From the NCBI GenBank assembly GCA_046542255.1, contig JBKHBT010000018.1, positions 1-43,545 of the forward strand: DNA of 43,545 nt, in the 5' to 3' direction. Made by a program: the position numbers and the translations under genes. Under the pieces are notes generated by a model. That model had not been told where the DNA came from and did no database searches. It was given only the letters and a program-made list of their open reading frames with translations. Shown here in pieces: positions 9,603-17,454 of the stretch (positions are counted from its first letter, which is position 1; each line of letters opens with the position of its first letter). This stretch comes from JBKHBT01 sp046542255 (GTDB taxonomy: Bacteria; UBP14; UBA6098; JBKHBT01).

Positions 9603-9717
9603 TAATCTTTCTTTTTTGAATAAAGTGTTTCACATTCTCACCGATTTATATTATTTTGTGAGATTGTTAGCCCCTGTTTATTGGTAAACTATTGATACAT
9701 TTATAAGGAGGCGTCCT

Positions 9718-10167
9718 ATGGTGAGGCTCTCGAAATATCTATCCGAAGATTTAATCACAGATATAGATGCTGATTCTAAATTCAGCGCTATCGAAGAAAT
9801 GATATCGCTTATTTCAAGTTCAGAGCATATTTCAGATATAGATGAATTTGCCCAGGCAATAAAAGACAGAGAGAATATACTTTCAACCGGAATAGGCCTA
9901 TCGGTTGCTGTTCCTCATGCCAAGGGTGACCATGTTAATGATTTCGTTGTCGCTCTGGGGCGTAGCTTCGAGGGAATCGATTATGATTCCATAGACGGCA
10001 AGCCGGTCAATTTGATTTTCATGATTGCAGGGCCCGCTCAAAAGCAAAAGATATATCTTAAGATACTTGCCAAAATATCCCTTATCGCAAGAAATGAAGA
10101 GCTGAAAAAAGAGATCATATCAGCAAAAAGCAAAGAAGAGATTTTCAAAGTATTAAGCAAATTTTAG
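9718..10167 (+). CDS. PTS IIA domain protein (fructose/nitrogen type)
   Basis: This 149-residue, single-domain protein belongs to the PTS EIIA type 2 family. The phosphorylatable His is H67 in SVAVPHAKGDHV, preceded by ILSTGIGLSVA as in PtsN/FruA IIA domains. No IIB or IIC component is adjacent. Instead the next gene, four bases later, is a cation/proton antiporter, so the IIA probably regulates that transporter rather than feeding sugar uptake (inference). An AAGGAGG site precedes the ATG. A TCTCAC...GTGAGA inverted repeat near 9635-9662 may be an operator. Confidence 0.92.
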   Translation: MVRLSKYLSEDLITDIDADSKFSAIEEMISLISSSEHISDIDEFAQAIKDRENILSTGIGLSVAVPHAKGDHVNDFVVALGRSFEGIDYDSIDGKPVNLIFMIAGPAQKQKIYLKILAKISLIARNEELKKEIISAKSKEEIFKVLSKF

Positions 10168-10171
10168 TAAA

Positions 10172-11371
10172 TTGTTAGATCATGTAGTCCTCATCGGGCT
10201 GATATTATTCCTTGGATTCTGGGCAGCCCGCGGTGCAAAACTAATCAAATTTCCTATGGTAGTCGGCTATGTAATTACCGGGCTTATCCTTGGCGAATCA
10301 TTCACCAAATTACTCGGTGGGCATATCTCTCCTGGACTCGATATAATAACCCTCATCGCCCTTTCGCTCATTGGATTTGGTATTGGTTCTCAGCTTGAAT
10401 TTCGAAAACTAAAGAAATTGGGCAAGAGCATAGTATGGATCACTTTCTTTCAAGCATTGGGCGCATTTTTGCTTGTCTTTTTAGGTTCATTTCTTGTAAC
10501 CCGTAGCGTTGGCATATCCCTCATATTCGGCGCCTTATCGACTGCGACTGCGCCTGCCGCAACAAGCGAAGTGCTTCGAGAATACAAGGCCAAAGGCATC
10601 CTAACAACAACTTTGTATGCTGTTGTTGGGTTAGATGATGCGTTCAGCCTTATGTTTTTTGCTTTGATTATGCCACTGGCGACCAGTTCATTATGCCAGG
10701 AGCCAGGCGGATTCTGTATCTCAACGGCATTAACGCCTTTTCTTGAAATAGGCGGCTCATTGTTAATAGGCATTATCGGTGGATATCTAATGATTTTTAT
10801 ACATAAATTCGCCAAAGCAGTAGAAGAAATCATGATTGTGTCAATCGGCATAATTCTGACATTCTCGGGTTTATCCAATCATTTCCATTTCTCTTTGATA
10901 CTTACTGCTATGACGATTGGTGTGGTTGCTGTGAATTTCTCGAGAATGAAAACCCGCTCGATACAAAATGCCATGAAAGGTTTCGCACCACCGATTTATG
11001 TGATATTCTTTGTTAGTGCCGGCGCAAAATTGGATATAGCGATGTTGCCTTCGATTAGTATTTTGGGTATTGTTTATATTATAACGAGGGCATTTGGTAA
11101 ATACATAGGTAGCTATTTCGGAGCTTCAGTTACAAATTCCAATTCAAATGTCAAAAAATATCTTGGTTTCGGATTATTAGACCAGGCTGGTGTTGCAATT
11201 GGACTGGCTATCGCAATCAATCATAGACTGAGTATAGCCGGCGGACAAGCGGCTATTGTGGGACAAAAGATCGTTAATATTATAACCGCTGCTGTTTTCA
11301 TAACCATGATTCTTGCGCCTATCGGGATTAAATATGCTATTATCAAAAGCGGTGAAGCAAAAAATCTATAA
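10172..11371 (+). CDS. CPA2-family cation:proton antiporter
   Basis: The 399-residue protein has about 11-12 membrane segments and the Na+/H+ exchanger fold signature. KFPMVVGYVITGLILGE is near the N-terminus, a polar unwound region containing TATAPAATSEVLREYKAKG lies at about 126-144, and VGLDDAFSLM carries the paired acidic residues found in electrogenic exchangers. No C-terminal RCK/TrkA-N domain is present, so regulation may come from the adjacent IIA and PII-like proteins. The start is a TTG four bases after the IIA stop, with no good Shine-Dalgarno. No ATG lies in frame before the first helix, so translational coupling is likely. Confidence 0.88.
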   Translation: MLDHVVLIGLILFLGFWAARGAKLIKFPMVVGYVITGLILGESFTKLLGGHISPGLDIITLIALSLIGFGIGSQLEFRKLKKLGKSIVWITFFQALGAFLLVFLGSFLVTRSVGISLIFGALSTATAPAATSEVLREYKAKGILTTTLYAVVGLDDAFSLMFFALIMPLATSSLCQEPGGFCISTALTPFLEIGGSLLIGIIGGYLMIFIHKFAKAVEEIMIVSIGIILTFSGLSNHFHFSLILTAMTIGVVAVNFSRMKTRSIQNAMKGFAPPIYVIFFVSAGAKLDIAMLPSISILGIVYIITRAFGKYIGSYFGASVTNSNSNVKKYLGFGLLDQAGVAIGLAIAINHRLSIAGGQAAIVGQKIVNIITAAVFITMILAPIGIKYAIIKSGEAKNL

Positions 11372-11396
11372 TTAAAGATATTATTCGGAGTATGAA

Positions 11397-11729
11397 ATGT
11401 ATTATATGATCATTCATTTGATTCAAGATTCCAGATTGACCGAGGTTCTTATGGCTTTGACAGAAGTCGATGCCATTTCGGTACAGATTTTGGATTCTAC
11501 GAGCGCGTCTAAAATGTTTGCTTTCGATGTGCCCATTTTCGCGGGGTTTCAGGAAATGTTCGGTAATTCGGAAGAGCAATCCAAAATAATCCTATCATTT
11601 GTGCCCAATGCCGATTCGGTCGATGAATTCATCGAAACGCTTAAAATAGCTAGTATCGATTTCATCGAGGATGGGGTAGGCGATATCTTTCTTTTAAAGC
11701 TCGAGAAGGCATTGATAATAGACAGCTAA
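11397..11729 (+). CDS. Small PII-like protein of unknown function
   Basis: This 110-residue soluble protein begins MIIHLIQDSRLTEVLMALTE, and its alternation of strands and helices resembles the ferredoxin-like PII/CutA fold, although no PII T-loop signature can be confirmed. It follows the antiporter by 25 bases with a GGAG site. By analogy with PII-like partners of membrane transporters, it may be a small trimeric regulator of the antiporter. The fold assignment is tentative. It is the third gene of the IIA-antiporter unit. Confidence 0.6.
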   Translation: MYYMIIHLIQDSRLTEVLMALTEVDAISVQILDSTSASKMFAFDVPIFAGFQEMFGNSEEQSKIILSFVPNADSVDEFIETLKIASIDFIEDGVGDIFLLKLEKALIIDS

Positions 11730-11735
11730 ATTGGC

Positions 11736-11845
11736 CATGCCAGATACCATATATAAGAATTAACATAATCAATCATTTGAAATCCCAGACTGTACCGGCC
11801 TGGCATGAATAACGAAATGTCGGGCTGCTAGCGAGCCGCACCGAC
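11736..11845. other. Structured intergenic sequence (inverted repeats)
   Basis: CATGCCAG (11736-11743) is complementary to CTGGCATG (11800-11807). Immediately after comes a nested hairpin at 11819-11845 (GTCGG-GCT...AGC-cgca-CCGAC). It lies in the 504-base gap between convergent genes, which also holds repeat copy B. It could be a 3'-end processing or termination structure or a small RNA. It has no T run and I recognise no known family. Confidence 0.35.
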
Positions 11846-11999
11846 CATATCTAACCTGAAGTTCCACGCCCAAATTCCCTATAACATCAAATAAAATATA
11901 GTGTTACATCGAATTTGCGATGCAAAAAGTAGTCATGTAATGGGGAAACAATATTCTCGGGAACAATATTTTAGTATTTATATCAGTAGAAATGTGAAT

Positions 12000-12115
12000 A
12001 CAGACAATGCGCTGTTCCGCATTGTCATAGTTTTCAGGCTAAACCATCAGAAAAGCCTTTTGGGTATATATATTTAAGTATTATATATATGTTATATTTA
12101 TGGCTATAAAAGAGA
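12000..12115 (+). repeat. Dispersed repeat, copy B (full-length)
   Basis: This is the longest copy of the repeat. It begins ACAGACAATGCG-ctgttc-CGCATTGTC, giving a perfect 9-bp hairpin with a 6-base loop, followed by TTTTCAGGCTAAA, AAAGCCTTTTGGGTATATAT, a TATATATGTTATATTTATGG segment and GCTATAAAAGAGA. AGGCT near 12038 and AGCCT near 12054 can form a second small hairpin. Copies A and C share this order, and C lacks the middle third. The ATG at 12100 is the in-frame start of the small frame listed next. Confidence 0.88.
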
Positions 12116-12237
12116 AAAAGCCATTGGAGCTAATTAAAAAAAAATTTGACAGTAAACTCAAAAACGAAATTCACCCCAACGCCAAGAGCCGTATGGGGTT
12201 GCTTTGTTTAAGGGTGAAGAACTTCAGTTTAATCTAG
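12100..12237 (+). CDS. Possible small lysine-rich ORF starting inside repeat copy B
   Basis: The frame runs 45 codons from the ATG at the right end of the repeat (MAIKEKKPLELIKKKF...) to a TAG that overlaps the 3' end of the opposite gene by four bases. The first five codons (MAIKE) match MALKE in copies A and C, and the rest is not shared. It has no clear ribosome site and may be a remnant of a gene (for instance a transposase start) that once followed the repeat. I do not recognise a family, and it may not be expressed. Confidence 0.22.
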   Translation: MAIKEKKPLELIKKKFDSKLKNEIHPNAKSRMGLLCLRVKNFSLI

Positions 12238-13646
12238 TCTAGCTTTTCGATAAGCTTGCCTGTTTCCAGGTCGATTTTCAGGCGATTGCTTTTTTTTATG
12301 GCTATAAAGGAGCCATCTTCTTCGGAATAGCAGCATACTTTATCATAGGTTTTGCCATCAGGCAGTCTTTTGCCGCTTCCAATGATTCCCCAGAAGGCAT
12401 CGTTGCCATTTTTTGCAGGGAATATCAGGCCATAATCGGTCTCAAAAAGGCCCTCGCCAACAAAATCATATAAATCGGATACAGGCTTGCCATCGCGTAG
12501 GGTATAGTATGCCCATTTTTCATTGTTTTTGGCACGATAATAGTATTTACCGTCGATATTTTCGAGAGGAAAGATATCATCGAATCCCTTGCTCAGCCTG
12601 CTATTGTCTTTTAGCTTATGCCAGGCGATTTTTTCTTGTTGGCTATCTTCGTAAAGGCCTATAAAATAGAATTCATCATCTATTACCATGGTATCGAGAA
12701 TGTCTATGAAGGTTTTTTTCATCGTGCTGTCAGGCCCGATATTCGACCATCCCATCAAGCTGTCTTCTTCATATCGTATAATCCAATGATCGCCAAGCGG
12801 CATAATCAGGATGATATTATCGTATCCACGGCCTTTAAGTTCATTTTGATGATTATCCAAAATCCATTGCCTATCATCGACTTTTACTATATTTGCCCAT
12901 CTATCGCCAAAGACTTTACCATATTGTATCTGTTGGTATCGTCCGGGCAGTTTCTCGCCAGTATCGAAATCGACACGAAGCCATTGGCTATCTAAAACTG
13001 CCGGGAAATAGACCATATCGGGCAATGTGTCCAATCGTCCGATTTTGTTGAATTCCCCGCCGATATTTCTTTCTGTGAGAAGGTTTATCCATCTCCATTT
13101 ATCATCTTTAACAACTGCCACATATAAAGAGCCGGCATATTCGAATGGCTCGCCTGTCTGGTCGTATTTGCTGGAAATTTCTTTGCCATGAGGTAGCTCG
13201 ACGAAATAGATAAGGCTATCTTTTATCACTCTGCCTATTGCTTTTTCATCATATCTAAAGACATCTCCGATATTGTCATATTTTGGGCCAATAGGCTTGC
13301 CCGTTTCCAGGCTAACATAGAATACCTTATTGCCTTCGGAAGTTCGAAATACATATTTCCCACCATATTCTACCGGATTGCTGACATTATTATACATTTG
13401 GCCAATAATTTCACCAGTTTTGGCATCGACATAACATGATTGGCCATCCTTCCTGCCCCGAAACAAATATTGGCTGCCTAACTGGATGATATCGCTTATA
13501 TTATCCCATCGGCCCAGCTCTTCCACCGGGCTGCCATCTTTCTTATAGACAAAATATGTCTGATAGATCGAAGGTTTAATATCATCGATGTCGATTTCTG
13601 AGAAGAGTGAAGCAATTAATATGATTAAAAAAATAAATTTTTTCAT
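12234..13646 (-). CDS. Exported WG-like repeat protein
   Basis: The 470-residue product has a signal peptide (MKKFIFLIILIASLFS) and then about ten degenerate units of 35-45 residues. These have the pattern 'Y-D-N-I-G ... W-x-x-I-x-L-x-T-G-K-x-I', for example YDNIGDVFRYDEKAIGRV and KYDQTGEPFEYAGSLYVAV. This is like WG-repeat (beta-rich) periplasmic or surface proteins. There is no C-terminal sorting module and no catalytic motif. An AAAAGGA site precedes the ATG. Its function is unknown. It is transcribed divergently from the FHA-GGDEF gene. Confidence 0.75.
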   Translation of the reverse strand: MKKFIFLIILIASLFSEIDIDDIKPSIYQTYFVYKKDGSPVEELGRWDNISDIIQLGSQYLFRGRKDGQSCYVDAKTGEIIGQMYNNVSNPVEYGGKYVFRTSEGNKVFYVSLETGKPIGPKYDNIGDVFRYDEKAIGRVIKDSLIYFVELPHGKEISSKYDQTGEPFEYAGSLYVAVVKDDKWRWINLLTERNIGGEFNKIGRLDTLPDMVYFPAVLDSQWLRVDFDTGEKLPGRYQQIQYGKVFGDRWANIVKVDDRQWILDNHQNELKGRGYDNIILIMPLGDHWIIRYEEDSLMGWSNIGPDSTMKKTFIDILDTMVIDDEFYFIGLYEDSQQEKIAWHKLKDNSRLSKGFDDIFPLENIDGKYYYRAKNNEKWAYYTLRDGKPVSDLYDFVGEGLFETDYGLIFPAKNGNDAFWGIIGSGKRLPDGKTYDKVCCYSEEDGSFIAIKKSNRLKIDLETGKLIEKLD

Positions 13647-13784
13647 TTTTACATCCTTTTTTCTTTTTTCAATTAAGCTTAGGTATATAAATTAATTGCT
13701 TTATGCAAGATAAAAATTATATTCTATATAGAAATTTGTGTTAAATGCATCGATCGATATTCGATAATTTAAAATTGGATTAAT

Positions 13785-14651
13785 ATGGAAGATAAAAATA
13801 AAAAGACCTATAAGTACAGTACAAACGAGATTCGCGATATTTTAGATAGCTATCGCCAGCCCAGCCTTATCGTTCGAAACCGCAAGAATTTTGGCATGGT
13901 TATTCCCCTTACCGAAGAAGAGACAATAATCGGCCGTGATGAGGATGATGTTATCACAATCGGTGACCGTTTGGATGGTGTAAGCCGTAAACATGCCAAA
14001 TTCATACTACAGGACAATAAAGTCGAAATAGTCGATATGGATAGCCATAATGGTGTATATGTTAATTCGCGAAAAATCAAATCGATGGAACTCGAAGGTG
14101 CAGAAACCATTATTCTGGGCCGGGTTATTCTCCAATTCCAATATCTAAACCAAAATGAAATCGAATCCTATCGCTCATTTTCGGTCGATCCTTTAACTGG
14201 GGCATTCAATAAGCAATACTATATGAATCATGTAGAAGATATTTTCGAAAAATGCGAGAAAGAAAAAAAGCCGCTCTCGTTAATAATAATCGATGTCGAT
14301 AATCTCAAAAATATCAATGATACCTATGGCCATATCGCCGGTGACTATGCTCTTGCAACCTTTGGCGCCATCGTGCGAAGCTATTTTAAATCTGATAATT
14401 ATTTTTACCGTTTTGGCGGCGATGAGTTTATTATCCTATTACCGAATAAAGATAAGGAAGATGCCTTAAAATATGGGCTCGGACTCAAAGCAAGAGTCGA
14501 TGAGCATAAATTTACGCGCGATGGAATAAGCCTTCCATTTTCGCTTTCTATCGGAGTCGCCAGCAAAGACGAGCTACCCGGTGATTCAAAATCGACATCC
14601 GAGATGATGAGAATCGCAGACATAAGACTTTACGATAGCAAAAATAAATAA
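13785..14651 (+). CDS. FHA-GGDEF diguanylate cyclase
   Basis: This 288-residue cytosolic protein joins an N-terminal forkhead-associated phosphothreonine-binding domain (about 26-120; GRDEDD, VSRKHAKF and SHNGVYVN are the expected FHA core residues) to a C-terminal GGDEF domain (about 130-288). The GGDEF motif is intact at 211-215 (FGGDEF), with the metal-binding DVDNLKNINDTYGH segment before it. It should therefore make c-di-GMP, possibly switched by Ser/Thr phosphorylation. The usual RxxD inhibitory site is replaced by KSDN, so product inhibition is probably weak. A weak purine-rich ribosome site precedes the ATG. Confidence 0.92.
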   Translation: MEDKNKKTYKYSTNEIRDILDSYRQPSLIVRNRKNFGMVIPLTEEETIIGRDEDDVITIGDRLDGVSRKHAKFILQDNKVEIVDMDSHNGVYVNSRKIKSMELEGAETIILGRVILQFQYLNQNEIESYRSFSVDPLTGAFNKQYYMNHVEDIFEKCEKEKKPLSLIIIDVDNLKNINDTYGHIAGDYALATFGAIVRSYFKSDNYFYRFGGDEFIILLPNKDKEDALKYGLGLKARVDEHKFTRDGISLPFSLSIGVASKDELPGDSKSTSEMMRIADIRLYDSKNK

Positions 14652-14684
14652 CTGCTAATACCGAAATAAAACCCAAGGAGTATT

Positions 14685-16100
14685 ATGAAGAAATTTATAC
14701 CAGCGATACTTATATTATTATTAATATGCAATATTTTCGCAGAAGATTCAGAAAATCCAATCGATGGCTATTGGGAGGGTTTGCTGGAATTCCAGGGCTT
14801 TGATTTGAATTTCTCTGTGGAATTTGCTACAATCGGCGAGAATGATAGCATCATGGGGCTTATGGATATTCCTAAGCAAGATGCTTTCGGTTTAAATCTA
14901 CAGAACATCTTATTTGTCGATGATAGCCTCTATTTCGAATATGATTCGCCAATCGGGCTTGCCGTCTATGCTGGTACCTATGACGAATACGATAATAATA
15001 TAATGGGCACCTTCAAGCAGAATAATATCGAGGGCACTTTTGAGCTTACGAGGCCGGTGGAAAAAGAGATGCCATTTTTCGAGGTCGATGTCAGGTTGGA
15101 GCTTAAGGATGTCATACTATCCGGAACATTGACTTTGCCGGATACAGTCGGGCAGTTTCCTGCCGCGCTTCTGGTAACTGGAAGCGGCTCGCAAAACCGC
15201 GACGAGCAGATGGGAAGGTTTAGGCCATTTTGGACTATCGCTATGAATTTTGCAAATGCCGGCATCGCTACGCTAAGATTCGATGACCCAGGTATCGGAT
15301 TTTCGGAAATAAAAGGCGATACCAAAGAATTTGCAATGAATGTTACCACCGAGGACTTTGCGGATCATGCATGGGAAGAATTCAAATACCTCAGAAAGCA
15401 TGAAAATATCGATGATAAAAAATGTGGTATTTTGGGACATAGCGAAGGCGGCATCATCGCATCTATGCTGGCTGCTAAATCGAAAAAGGTCAAATTTGCC
15501 ATTTTAATGGCGACACCGGCAATGCCAGGAAGCACAATCATAGTCGATCAGATTGAGATGATGATGAAAGGAAGTGGCGCATCCAAAGAAGATTTGGAAA
15601 GAGAGCTTCAGTTGCAAAGGCTTATTTCCAAAGCAGTTACCGAAGGTGATATCGATAGCCGAATAGAAGATTTATTGCGAGAAGATATTGCCCAAAATAT
15701 GGAACTTCTCCCGCTGGAGGCTCTCAATCAAATCGAAGACTCGGCAAAATATGTCGAAGAGCAATTGGAAATCAAAATGACACAAATCGAGATGGCGTGG
15801 ACAAAATTCTATATGTCATATGACCCCAAAGAAGCGATCAAGGATATAAGATGCCCTACCTTAGCGATCTTTGCCGAAAAAGATATGCAGGTTAATCCCA
15901 TCCTTAGCAAAGATTTGATGGAAAAAACCCTCGAAAATGCGCCAACCGAAGAATATAAAACAATTACAATAGAAGATGCTAATCATCATTTTCAGCCAGT
16001 AATCATTCGCGAAGACGGAAGCATCAAAAAACGCGATGAACTTATGCCAGGTTTTACTAATATAATTATAAAATGGCTACAAGAGCAATTTCCCGAATAA
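14685..16100 (+). CDS. Exported alpha/beta hydrolase (esterase/acyl-peptidase-like)
   Basis: The 471-residue protein has a signal peptide (about 1-19) and a beta-rich lipocalin-like N-terminal domain (about 25-125). The alpha/beta hydrolase domain follows, with oxyanion region LLVTGSGSQNRDE, nucleophile GHSEGG (S253), an Asp in IFAEKDMQV and a His in EDANHHF, completing the triad. This layout matches periplasmic EstD-like esterases. It starts after AAGGAG, 33 bases beyond the GGDEF gene, and is followed after 12 bases by a small membrane protein gene, so these form an operon. The substrate is unknown. Confidence 0.88.
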   Translation: MKKFIPAILILLLICNIFAEDSENPIDGYWEGLLEFQGFDLNFSVEFATIGENDSIMGLMDIPKQDAFGLNLQNILFVDDSLYFEYDSPIGLAVYAGTYDEYDNNIMGTFKQNNIEGTFELTRPVEKEMPFFEVDVRLELKDVILSGTLTLPDTVGQFPAALLVTGSGSQNRDEQMGRFRPFWTIAMNFANAGIATLRFDDPGIGFSEIKGDTKEFAMNVTTEDFADHAWEEFKYLRKHENIDDKKCGILGHSEGGIIASMLAAKSKKVKFAILMATPAMPGSTIIVDQIEMMMKGSGASKEDLERELQLQRLISKAVTEGDIDSRIEDLLREDIAQNMELLPLEALNQIEDSAKYVEEQLEIKMTQIEMAWTKFYMSYDPKEAIKDIRCPTLAIFAEKDMQVNPILSKDLMEKTLENAPTEEYKTITIEDANHHFQPVIIREDGSIKKRDELMPGFTNIIIKWLQEQFPE

Positions 16101-16112
16101 AGGAGGAATATC

Positions 16113-16379
16113 ATGTCTCCACAGGATGCTACAGAGATAAATGAACTTTTTGGAAGTATGGGAATTTTTATTCTTTTTATAGTTATCATCTCGATACTCG
16201 CTATATGGGATGCCGTCTGGAAAGCGATTGGAATGTGGAAAGCCGCGCGCCGTGATGATATACTATGGTTCCTACTCTGCCTGATTCTAAATACAATTGG
16301 AATCTTGCCAATAATCTATATCTATGCAATCGCTAATAAGAAAGAAGTGAAGATAGAAGTTCACGAGAAGAGTAAATAG
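16113..16379 (+). CDS. Small two-helix membrane protein (DUF5652-like)
   Basis: The 88-residue product has two hydrophobic helices (about 15-37 and 52-74) separated by WDAVWKAIGMWKAARRDDILWF, followed by LILNTIGILPIIYIY and a charged tail. The WKA...W and NTxGILPIIY pattern matches what I recall of DUF5652. A very good AAAGGAGG site lies ahead of the ATG. It sits between the hydrolase and the broken dehydrogenase. Its function is not known. Confidence 0.75.
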   Translation: MSPQDATEINELFGSMGIFILFIVIISILAIWDAVWKAIGMWKAARRDDILWFLLCLILNTIGILPIIYIYAIANKKEVKIEVHEKSK

Positions 16380-16384
16380 AAGCG

Positions 16385-17445
16385 ATGGTAGAGATTCTTG
16401 ATAAGATTAAAAAGCACAAAATCAAGAAGATTTTCTTCAAAGCACGACAGACAAGCTATTACACAAAATACATAGGAATTCTAAGAGAAAAGTATCCGAA
16501 TATCGAATTTCCCATCGGCAAAACAGACAATGCGCTGTTCCGCATTGTCATACTTTTCAGGCTAAAACATATGTTATATATGGCTTTAAAAGAGATGATA
16601 TGCTCGAGCAGCATCTTCCCGATGCCGATGGAATAGTTGCCGGCCGTTTATGGCCGGATAAGTTTGCAAAAGCCGACAATCTAAAAGCGCTTTTTATTCC
16701 TTTTGCCGGCTATGATGCCTTCGACATCGAGCAAATCGCCCAAAGGGGTGTCATTATTGCAAATTCTCATGGAGCGAGCAGCTATGTCGCAGAAAGAGCG
16801 ATTGGACTCGCGATTTCCTTATTGGGCAAGATTTGCTATTTTAGCCGGGAGCTTCGTGAAGGCTGTTGGCACAGAGGCGAATTCTGGACAGCGATGCAGG
16901 ATCTTAAAATTGGCATCTGGGGAGTAGGCAGCATCGGGAAAAATATCGCAAGATTACTGTCGGGTTTCCATTGCCCGGCTTTCGGCTTTTCTCGAAAGAA
17001 AAAGAGCCAGGAAAAATATTTCGATGAGATTTTTACAGATGTCGATAAATTTATAGAGATTGTCGATATATTCTTTATAACTATCCCACTTACGAATAGT
17101 ACTCGAGGCTCGATCGATGAAATCGTTCTCGGTAAAATGAATGGAAAATACCTGATTCATATCTCTCGCGGGCCTGTTGTAGAAGAGAAGGCGCTATATA
17201 ATGCATTGAAAAATGGCATATTAAAAGGTGCATCCCTCGATTGTTGGTATAATTATCCTCGCGGGAAAAAACAGCCGATTTTGCCTTCAGCCTATCCATT
17301 TCACAAGCTTGACAACATATTGCTATCGCCACATGCCTGCTCACATACCGACACTGCACGCGCCGCCAATATCGAAATGACTCGAAAGAATATCGATGCC
17401 TTCATCGATACTGGCATGCCGATTTCGATTGTCGAAGTCGAATAA
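16385..17445 (+). pseudogene. D-2-hydroxyacid dehydrogenase gene split by repeat copy C
   Basis: The gene starts at the ATG at 16385 and encodes about 46 residues of a typical N-terminal Rossmann-like half (KKIFFKARQTSYYTKYIGIL...). The dispersed repeat then begins. The family sequence resumes after it in another frame (DDMLEQHLPDADGIVAGRLW) and continues to 17445 with the NAD-binding GIWGVGSIGKNIA, ISRGPVVEEKAL and the catalytic His in SPHACSHTDTA. The two frames differ by two bases, which fits an insertion of 71 or 74 bases. The ATG at 16600 could allow a truncated 281-residue protein lacking the first strand-helix units, which is unlikely to be fully active. The original enzyme would reduce or oxidise a 2-hydroxyacid with NAD(H). 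Confidence 0.82.
16523..16595 (+). repeat. Dispersed repeat, copy C (short form, inside a gene)
   Basis: This copy has the ACAGACAATGCG-ctgttc-CGCATTGTC hairpin, TACTTTTCAGGCTAAAACAT, then directly ATGTTATATATGGCTTTAAAAGAGA. Compared with copy A it lacks about 35 bases in the middle, apparently deleted between two ACAT/TATAT-like segments. It interrupts the 2-hydroxyacid dehydrogenase coding sequence. Two of its three forward frames contain no stop codon, so the upstream frame reads straight through it before ending at 16636. Confidence 0.88.
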
Positions 17446-17454
17446 TCGGTATTA

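Noticed and set aside
16385..16636. The 83-residue frame before the dehydrogenase as a separate small gene
   Set aside because: Its first half is the missing N-terminus of the dehydrogenase and its second half is translated repeat plus out-of-frame dehydrogenase sequence.
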